Source of the DNA: JACDQM01 sp044373315
GTDB lineage: Bacteria > Pseudomonadota > Gammaproteobacteria > Burkholderiales > Burkholderiaceae_C
Direction: 5' to 3'
NCBI RefSeq assembly: GCF_044373315.1
Contig: NZ_JBILQK010000006.1
Coordinates: 1 to 64,000 of the forward strand
DNA: 64,000 nt
Every line of letters begins with the position of its first letter. The first letter of the stretch is position 1. The notes under the pieces are model-generated. The model saw only the letters and a program-made list of their open reading frames with translations, was not told the DNA's origin and searched no databases. Positions 57,058 through 64,000 of the stretch are shown here, piece by piece. Both the position numbers and the translations under genes were made by a program.

Positions 57058-58362
57058 TCAGTTCAGGTCCGCAGGACGCTCCATCTTGCACGAATGGGGC
57101 TGCTCGGCCTTCTGGGCGTCGACGAAGCGAACCGTTCGGAAACCATAGCCTGAGCCCTCGTTGTCAAAGCGGACGCCGGGGCTGCCGACTCGTTTCATCA
57201 TGGTGACGTACAGGGGCTGGATGAACTGATGATCAGCGGCGCGCATGGTTCCCTGGTGCACCCCACCCAAGGTCTTGCCATCGAACTTCATGCCTTCCAT
57301 CGCACGGGCTACAGCTGCCGGCTCTGCACTGCGGGCCTTTTCGATGCCGGCAACGAGCACCTCCACCATGGCCTGCATGCGGGCGTGGACATAGTCGTCC
57401 TCGGGTTTGGGAAAGCGCTCGCGGAACGCAGCGTAGAAGCGATCCGAGCTGGGCGTGCCAACGTTGGGGTGCCATTCAGCCACGGCCACCACGCGATCGA
57501 TGCCGCTATCGCCCAGCGCGGCGGGCACACCCAGTGCATTGCCATAGAAGGTGTAGAAGCGCGCGTCGACGCCAACCTCCTTGGCCGCCTTGATCAGCAG
57601 CGTCAGGTCATTGCCCCAGTTGCCGGTCAGAACGGCCTGCGCACCGCTGGCCTTGATCTTGGTGGCATAGGGAATGAAGTCCTTCACGCGTCCGACCGGA
57701 TGCAACTCGTCGCCTACGATCTGCACATCTGGGCGCTTGGAGGCAATCATCTCCCGGCCCTTCTTCAGCACATGTTGGCCGAAGCTGTAGTCCTGGCCGA
57801 TCAGGTATACGCGCTGTACCGAGCTGTCGTTCGCCAGTTGATCTGTCAATGCAGCCAAGCGCATATCGGAATGGGCATCGAAGCGAAAGTGCCAGAAGCT
57901 GCACTTCTCGTTCGTCAGAGAAGGATCAACGGCTGAATAGTTCAAGAAGAGGGCGCGACGTTGCGGCTCGCGCTCGTTGTGTTTGTTCAAGGCATCGATC
58001 AAGGCGGCCGCCGTGGCCGAACTGTTGCCCTGCAGCACGAAGGTCACGCGCTGGTCAATGGCTGCCCTCAGCATCGATAGCGCTTCTTCTGTCGCGCCCT
58101 TGCTGTCGAAGCGCGCGAGGCTGAGCGGCCTTGCACCGCCCGGCAGCTTGACGCCGCCGCGCGCATTGACGCGCTCAACCGCCCAGACCAGATTGCGGTG
58201 GACCGCCTCCCCCGCATTGCCGAACGGGCCGGACAGGCCTTCGATCATGCCGAGCCTGATGGGTTCCGGCGCGGCTTGTGCAAGCGTCGTGCAAAGCATC
58301 GCTGCAGCAGCGGCCAGCGATTGAATCCAGGTGCGGCGGGAAAGAGAAAAAGTCTGAGTCAT
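57058..58362 (-). CDS. ABC transporter branched-chain amino-acid-type binding protein
   Basis: A 434-residue periplasmic binding protein of the LivJ/Leu-Ile-Val type. The N-terminus SLSRRTWIQSLAAAAAMLCTTLAQAA has an SRRTW core that could be a Tat signal, with cleavage after AQA. IRLGMIEGLSGPFGNAGEAVHRNLVWAVERVNARGGV is the family start, and Cys153 and later Cys pairs are scattered. No permease or ATPase gene lies beside it, so it is an orphan subunit here. Ligand unknown. It ends just before the rpsO promoter. Confidence 0.88.
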   Translation of the reverse strand: MTQTFSLSRRTWIQSLAAAAAMLCTTLAQAAPEPIRLGMIEGLSGPFGNAGEAVHRNLVWAVERVNARGGVKLPGGARPLSLARFDSKGATEEALSMLRAAIDQRVTFVLQGNSSATAAALIDALNKHNEREPQRRALFLNYSAVDPSLTNEKCSFWHFRFDAHSDMRLAALTDQLANDSSVQRVYLIGQDYSFGQHVLKKGREMIASKRPDVQIVGDELHPVGRVKDFIPYATKIKASGAQAVLTGNWGNDLTLLIKAAKEVGVDARFYTFYGNALGVPAALGDSGIDRVVAVAEWHPNVGTPSSDRFYAAFRERFPKPEDDYVHARMQAMVEVLVAGIEKARSAEPAAVARAMEGMKFDGKTLGGVHQGTMRAADHQFIQPLYVTMMKRVGSPGVRFDNEGSGYGFRTVRFVDAQKAEQPHSCKMERPADLN

Positions 58363-58476
58363 CTCAAAGTCGGTTGTTGATCCATCTTGAAAGCAGTCCG
58401 CGCGCGGTGCGAGTGTCGTGAGTCTGCAGAGACTGGGTTGGGTGACCTGCCCGAGTCGCGCTCAAGCGAGCCCAGC

Positions 58477-59517
58477 TCAAACCGCACCAAGATCCCAGCG
58501 CGGCCGGATCGCGAAGCTGCCATCGGTGTGTGGCCGAGCGAAGCCACGTTGCAGGCGCAGCGCGGCAGCCATCGCGATCATTGCACCGTTGTCGGTGCAC
58601 AACTGCAGTTCTGGGTAGTGCACGCGCACCGCGCGTTTGGCGCAGGCGGCATTGAGTTGCTCGCGCAGCAAAGCATTGGCGCCGACGCCTCCGGCCACCA
58701 CCAGGCGCTTCAGTCCGGTTTCCTTGAGCGCCAGCATCGACTTCTTCACCAGCACTTCAACGATGGCGGCCTGCGTGGCTGCAGCCAGATCTGCACGCTG
58801 CTGCTCGCTCGGAGCTGCACCAAGCTTTTTCACCTGTGTCAGCACGGCCGTCTTCAGTCCGGCGAAGCTGAAATCGGGCTTGCCACTGTGCAGCAGCGGC
58901 CGCGGCAACTCGAAGGCCCGGGCATCACCTTGCTGCGCCAGCTTCGCGAGGTGCGGTCCGCCGGGATAAGGCAGGCCCAGCAGCTTCGCGCTCTTGTCAA
59001 AGGCTTCGCCGGCCGCGTCGTCGATGGTCTCACCCAGAATCTCGTACTGACCGACATCGTCAACCCGCATCAGCTGCGTGTGTCCGCCGGACACCAGCAG
59101 CGCGACAAAGGGGAACTCCGGCGGGTCAGCCGACAGGAAGGGAGACAGCAAGTGCCCCTCCAGATGATGAATCGGCAGGCTGGGCTTGCCGAGGGCTGCG
59201 GCCAGCGCAACCGCCACGCCGGCACCCACCAGCAAGGCACCCGCCAGTCCAGGGCCTTGCGTATAGGCCACCATATCCACATCCTCGAGCGTCAGGCCCG
59301 ATTGCGCCAGCACTTCGCGCGTCAGCGGCAGCACGCGGCGGATGTGGTCACGCGACGCCAACTCCGGCACCACCCCACCATAGGCCTGATGCATGGCAAT
59401 CTGGCTATGCAAGGCCTCACCCAGCAGCTTGGGCACGCCCTGCCCGCCCCCGGGCACTTCAACCAGCGCCACGCCGGTCTCGTCACAGGACGACTCGAAA
59501 CCCAGGACCCGCAACAT
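58477..59517 (-). CDS. tsaD: tRNA N6-threonylcarbamoyladenosine synthase subunit TsaD
   Basis: A 346-residue ASKHA-fold protein that transfers the threonylcarbamoyl group to A37 of ANN-decoding tRNAs. Metal ligands His118 and His122 are in HHLEGHLLSP. GFESSCDETGVALV at residue 6 and VAYTQGPGLAGALLVG near residue 83 are family motifs. The start lies 3 bases after the fdx stop, so tsaD appears to be the last gene of the isc operon. TsaB, TsaC and TsaE genes are not in the window. Confidence 0.97.
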   Translation of the reverse strand: MLRVLGFESSCDETGVALVEVPGGGQGVPKLLGEALHSQIAMHQAYGGVVPELASRDHIRRVLPLTREVLAQSGLTLEDVDMVAYTQGPGLAGALLVGAGVAVALAAALGKPSLPIHHLEGHLLSPFLSADPPEFPFVALLVSGGHTQLMRVDDVGQYEILGETIDDAAGEAFDKSAKLLGLPYPGGPHLAKLAQQGDARAFELPRPLLHSGKPDFSFAGLKTAVLTQVKKLGAAPSEQQRADLAAATQAAIVEVLVKKSMLALKETGLKRLVVAGGVGANALLREQLNAACAKRAVRVHYPELQLCTDNGAMIAMAAALRLQRGFARPHTDGSFAIRPRWDLGAV

Positions 59518-59520
59518 GCG

Positions 59521-59859
59521 TCAGTTCTTCTCGCGCGCGTGGTTGATCGAGTACTTGGGTATCTCGATCGTCACATCCGCCTGCCCGAGGATGGCTTGAC
59601 AGCTCAGGCGCGAGTCCGGCTCCAGACCCCAGGCGCGATCGAGCATGTCCTCTTCGCCCTCTTCCATCTCTGACAGGGTCCGGCCACCCTCGCGAACGAT
59701 CACGTGACAGGTCGTGCAGGCGCACACCATGTCGCATGCATGCTCAACTTCGACGCCGTTGTCGAGCAGCGCTTCGCAGATCGAGGTACCGGCCGGCGCG
59801 TTGACTTGCCGGCCATCGGGACAGTACTCGGCGTGGGGAAGAATCTTGATGGTTGGCAT
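59521..59859 (-). CDS. fdx: ISC-type [2Fe-2S] ferredoxin
   Basis: A 112-residue adrenodoxin-type ferredoxin that supplies electrons for cluster assembly. Cluster ligands Cys42, Cys48, Cys51 and Cys87 (HACDMVCACTTCHV, LSCQAI) fall at exactly the positions known in E. coli Fdx. Follows hscA by 13 bases. iscX is not found before tsaD. Confidence 0.97.
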   Translation of the reverse strand: MPTIKILPHAEYCPDGRQVNAPAGTSICEALLDNGVEVEHACDMVCACTTCHVIVREGGRTLSEMEEGEEDMLDRAWGLEPDSRLSCQAILGQADVTIEIPKYSINHAREKN

Positions 59860-59872
59860 AGGGCTATTCCAG

Positions 59873-61741
<1,869 letters not shown>

Positions 61742-61745
61742 CTTT

Positions 61746-62264
61746 TTATTGTCCCAGCGCGTCGAGGCGCTTATCTATGTCGGCCCGGAAGCGGGCGACG
61801 AACATCAGGGCTCGGACCTGCTCCGCCGCGGCCCTTGCGTCATCGGCCTGATCCAGCAAGCGCGCGGTTTCCGCCATCAACGCTTGCTCGCGGGCTGCAA
61901 CCTCGTCATCCAACGCCTGCACCGCAGTCGCGTCGGCAGCATCGTCAAGCGCTTCCCGCCAGGCCATCTGCTCCATCAGGAACTGGGTCGGCATGCGGGT
62001 GTTGTCTTCCACGTGCAGTGGCGCGCCGCGTAACTCGCAGAGATAGGCGGCGCGCTTGAGTGGGTCACGCAGGCGCTGATGCGCCTCATTGACACGTAGG
62101 GCCCATTGCATGGATTGACGCTGGGCTGCCGCCCCTTCGGTAGCGAACTTGTCGGGATGCACCTTGGCGGCCAAGGCCTTCCAGCGTGCCTCGATTTCGG
62201 CGCGATCCTGTGCCTGGCGCTGGGGCAGGCCAAAGAGGCTGAAGTCGTCGTCGTCAAGTCTCAT
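61746..62264 (-). CDS. hscB: Fe-S cluster co-chaperone HscB (J-protein)
   Basis: A 172-residue J-domain protein. HPD is at residues 36-38 (VHPDKF), and a C-terminal helical domain (residues about 95-172) holds IscU. It delivers IscU to HscA and stimulates its ATPase. The start codon lacks a good ribosome-binding site. The gap before it holds a hairpin (below). hscA starts 4 bases later. Confidence 0.95.
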   Translation of the reverse strand: MRLDDDDFSLFGLPQRQAQDRAEIEARWKALAAKVHPDKFATEGAAAQRQSMQWALRVNEAHQRLRDPLKRAAYLCELRGAPLHVEDNTRMPTQFLMEQMAWREALDDAADATAVQALDDEVAAREQALMAETARLLDQADDARAAAEQVRALMFVARFRADIDKRLDALGQ

Positions 62265-62282
62265 GCGAGGCGATCGAAGATC

Positions 62283-62316
62283 GTAAAAAGCAAAGGCGCG
62301 GCCAGTAAGCCGCGCC
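62283..62316 (-). terminator. Hairpin with T tract between iscA and hscB
   Basis: Read leftward, GGCGCGGC (62316-62309) pairs perfectly with GCCGCGCC (62302-62295) around TTACTG, and TTTGCTTTTTACG follows. It looks like an intrinsic terminator inside the isc operon, which could let iscSUA be made in excess of hscBA-fdx (inference). Confidence 0.7.
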
Positions 62317-62339
62317 GTCGGTTTCGAAGGGGGCTGACC

Positions 62340-62663
62340 TTAGACGCGGAAGGACTCGCCGCAACCGCAGCGGTCTTTCTCGCGCGGATTCCTGAACTTG
62401 AAGCCTTCGTTGAGTCCTTCACGCACGAAGTCAAGCTCCGTGCCATCCAGATACGGCAGGCTCTTGGGGTCGATCAGGATCTTGATGCCATGGCCCTCGA
62501 AGATCACATCTTCCGGAGCCACGTCGTCGGCATACTCAAGCTTGTAGGCTAGGCCCGAGCAACCCGTGGTCTTCACGCCCAGGCGCACCCCCACGCCCTT
62601 GCCGCGCTTGGCGATGTAGCGCGTCACGTGCCGCGCAGCCGCTTCTGTCAAGGTCACTGACAT
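62340..62663 (-). CDS. iscA: Iron-sulfur cluster assembly protein IscA
   Basis: A 107-residue A-type carrier. The three Cys ligands are Cys35 (TTGCSGLAY), Cys99 and Cys101 (DRCGCGESF). It carries clusters or iron from IscU to targets, notably [4Fe-4S] maturation. The frame is open to 62729 but ATG 62663 gives the family start. 16 bases after iscU. Confidence 0.97.
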   Translation of the reverse strand: MSVTLTEAAARHVTRYIAKRGKGVGVRLGVKTTGCSGLAYKLEYADDVAPEDVIFEGHGIKILIDPKSLPYLDGTELDFVREGLNEGFKFRNPREKDRCGCGESFRV

Positions 62664-62679
62664 CCGTGCGCCCTCTTCC

Positions 62680-63066
62680 TTACTGCGTGTGCTTGGCGCG
62701 GTAGTCGTCCACCGCAGCCTTAATGGCATCCTCAGCCAGGATGGAGCAGTGGATCTTCACCGGCGGCAAGGCCAGCTCTTCGGCAATCTGTGTGTTCTTG
62801 ATCTCGAGCGCCTGGTCCAGGCTCTTGCCCTTGACCCACTCGGTCACCAGCGAGCTCGACGCAATCGCAGAGCCGCAGCCGTAGGTCTTGAACTTGGCGT
62901 CCTCGATCAGGCCGGTCGCGGGATTGACCTTGATCTGCAGCTTCATCACGTCGCCACAAGCCGGTGCCCCGACCATGCCGGTGCCGACGCTGTCGTCACC
63001 CTTGTCGAAAGCGCCGACGTTGCGGGGGTTTTCGTAGTGGTCAACGACCTTTTCGCTGTATGCCAT
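62680..63066 (-). CDS. iscU: Fe-S cluster scaffold IscU
   Basis: A 128-residue scaffold on which clusters are built. Ligand residues are Cys37, Asp39, Cys64, His106 and Cys107 (PACGDV, YGCGSA, IHCSIL). The HscA recognition motif LPPVK lies at residues 100-104. Length is normal. Confidence 0.98.
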   Translation of the reverse strand: MAYSEKVVDHYENPRNVGAFDKGDDSVGTGMVGAPACGDVMKLQIKVNPATGLIEDAKFKTYGCGSAIASSSLVTEWVKGKSLDQALEIKNTQIAEELALPPVKIHCSILAEDAIKAAVDDYRAKHTQ

Positions 63067-63098
63067 GGTGTTCTTCTCCTAACGACGGGGTTGACCGC

Positions 63099-64000
63099 TC
63101 AGTGCGCGGCCCATTGAATGGTCGACAGATCGATGCCGTCCTTGTACATATCCCACAGGGGCGAGAGCTCGCGCAACTTGGCCACCCGATCCTTCAGCGT
63201 GGCGATCGCGTAGTCGATTTCTTCCTCGGTTGTGAAGCGACCGATGGTCATGCGCAGCGATGAATGCGCCAGCTCGTCGCTGCGACCCAGCGCACGCAGC
63301 ACATAGCTGGGCTCAAGACTTGCCGAGGTGCAGGCCGACCCCGAGGAAACGGCCAGGCCCTTCACGCCCATGATCAGGCTCTCGCCTTCCACATAGTTGA
63401 ACGAGATGTTCAGGTTGTGCGGCACGCGCTTCTCAAGATCGCCGTTGATGAAGACCTGCTCAATGCCGCTCAGGCCGTCGATCAGGCGCTTTTGCAGCAT
63501 GCGAATGCGCTCACTCTCGGCGCCCATCTCTTCGCGAGCGATGCGGAAGGCTTCGCCCATGCCGACGATCTGGTGGGTGGGCAACGTGCCAGAACGCATG
63601 CCACGCTCATGGCCACCGCCATGCATCTGGGCTTCAAGTCGCACCCGCGGCTTGCGGCGCACGTAAAGCGCACCCATGCCCTTGGGGCCGTAGGTCTTGT
63701 GCGCCGACATGCTCATCAGGTCGATGGGCAGGCTGGCCAGATCAATCGCCACCTTGCCGGTGGCCTGAGCGGCGTCGACGTGAAAAATGACGCCGCGCTC
63801 ACGGCACAGGGTACCCAGAGCCACCACATCCTGGATGACGCCGATCTCGTTGTTGACGAACATGACCGAGGCCAGGATGGTGTCCGGCCGCAGGGCCGCC
63901 TTGAAAGCTTCCAGGTCCAGCAGGCCGTCGGCCTGCACGTCCAGATACGTAACCTCAAAGCCCTGACGCTCCAACTCGCGCATGCTGTCCAGCGTGGCTT
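63099..64000 (-). CDS. iscS: Cysteine desulfurase IscS (5' part outside window)
   Basis: The C-terminal three quarters of IscS (about 300 residues). It removes sulfur from cysteine for Fe-S clusters and thiolated tRNA. PLP lysine is in SMSAHKTYGPKGMG, and the sulfur-carrying Cys is in SSGSACTSASLEPSYVL. The frame remains open past the ATG at 63983 (residues ATLDSMRELERQGF span it), so that ATG is internal and the gene continues beyond base 64000; iscR is probably next. Confidence 0.97.
   Translation of the reverse strand, partial: ATLDSMRELERQGFEVTYLDVQADGLLDLEAFKAALRPDTILASVMFVNNEIGVIQDVVALGTLCRERGVIFHVDAAQATGKVAIDLASLPIDLMSMSAHKTYGPKGMGALYVRRKPRVRLEAQMHGGGHERGMRSGTLPTHQIVGMGEAFRIAREEMGAESERIRMLQKRLIDGLSGIEQVFINGDLEKRVPHNLNISFNYVEGESLIMGVKGLAVSSGSACTSASLEPSYVLRALGRSDELAHSSLRMTIGRFTTEEEIDYAIATLKDRVAKLRELSPLWDMYKDGIDLSTIQWAAH

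Overview
The window is a high-GC, gene-dense stretch of what looks like the core chromosome of a betaproteobacterium, most likely a Burkholderiales member of the Rubrivivax/Leptothrix/Roseateles kind. That placement is inferred from gene order and protein flavour (tpiA-secG-tRNA-Leu-nuoA..N-DUF2818-NUDIX-DUF1178 synteny, DUF2069 and DUF1178 proteins), not from a search. No insertion sequence, prophage, integrase, CRISPR array or rRNA gene was seen. I found no exotic defence or mobile system. The less ordinary signals are regulatory: a tandem glycine riboswitch, several perfect inverted repeats in promoter or leader regions, and hairpins inside or between operons.

Layout. 1-2.2 kb: the 3' part of a P1-family (Ntn-hydrolase) peptidase, a universal stress protein and a nitroreductase. 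2.3-8.8 kb: glycine riboswitch, gcvT-gcvH-gcvP, a terminator, then sdaA (L-serine dehydratase). 8.7-13.5 kb: a leftward gntK-dctQ-dctM-dctP operon (gluconokinase plus TRAP transporter) divergent from a LacI-type regulator, with two matching palindromes between them. 13.5-19.2 kb: an RND permease and adaptor, then an MFS transporter. 19.2-24.5 kb: aroC, a CBS-pair protein, an O-acetylhomoserine sulfhydrylase-like enzyme, an alpha/beta hydrolase and a proline/alanine-rich membrane-anchored protein of unknown role. 24.6-31 kb: an Mpo1-like (DUF962) protein, kbl-tdh (threonine to glycine) divergent from an XRE-cupin regulator across a perfect 16-bp palindrome, a YihY-family protein, DUF2069 and an FAD-linked oxidase. 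30.9-35.3 kb: a second RND permease with a lipoprotein adaptor.

35.5-51.6 kb: the complete 14-gene respiratory complex I operon nuoA-N, all leftward, followed by DUF2818, NUDIX and DUF1178 genes. 51.8-57 kb: tRNA-Leu(GAG), secG, tpiA, a quinone oxidoreductase, pnp and rpsO; the rpsO-pnp junction has a terminator-like hairpin and a long leader stem-loop as in Escherichia coli. 57-64 kb: an ABC-type amino-acid-binding protein, tsaD and the ISC iron-sulfur assembly operon iscS(partial)-iscU-iscA-hscB-hscA-fdx.

The genes fit together around one-carbon and amino-acid metabolism and respiration. Threonine is converted to glycine (tdh, kbl), glycine is cleaved (gcvTHP, riboswitch-controlled), and serine is deaminated to pyruvate by an Fe-S dehydratase (sdaA). 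NADH from these steps can be oxidised by complex I. SdaA and complex I both need Fe-S clusters that the isc operon can supply.
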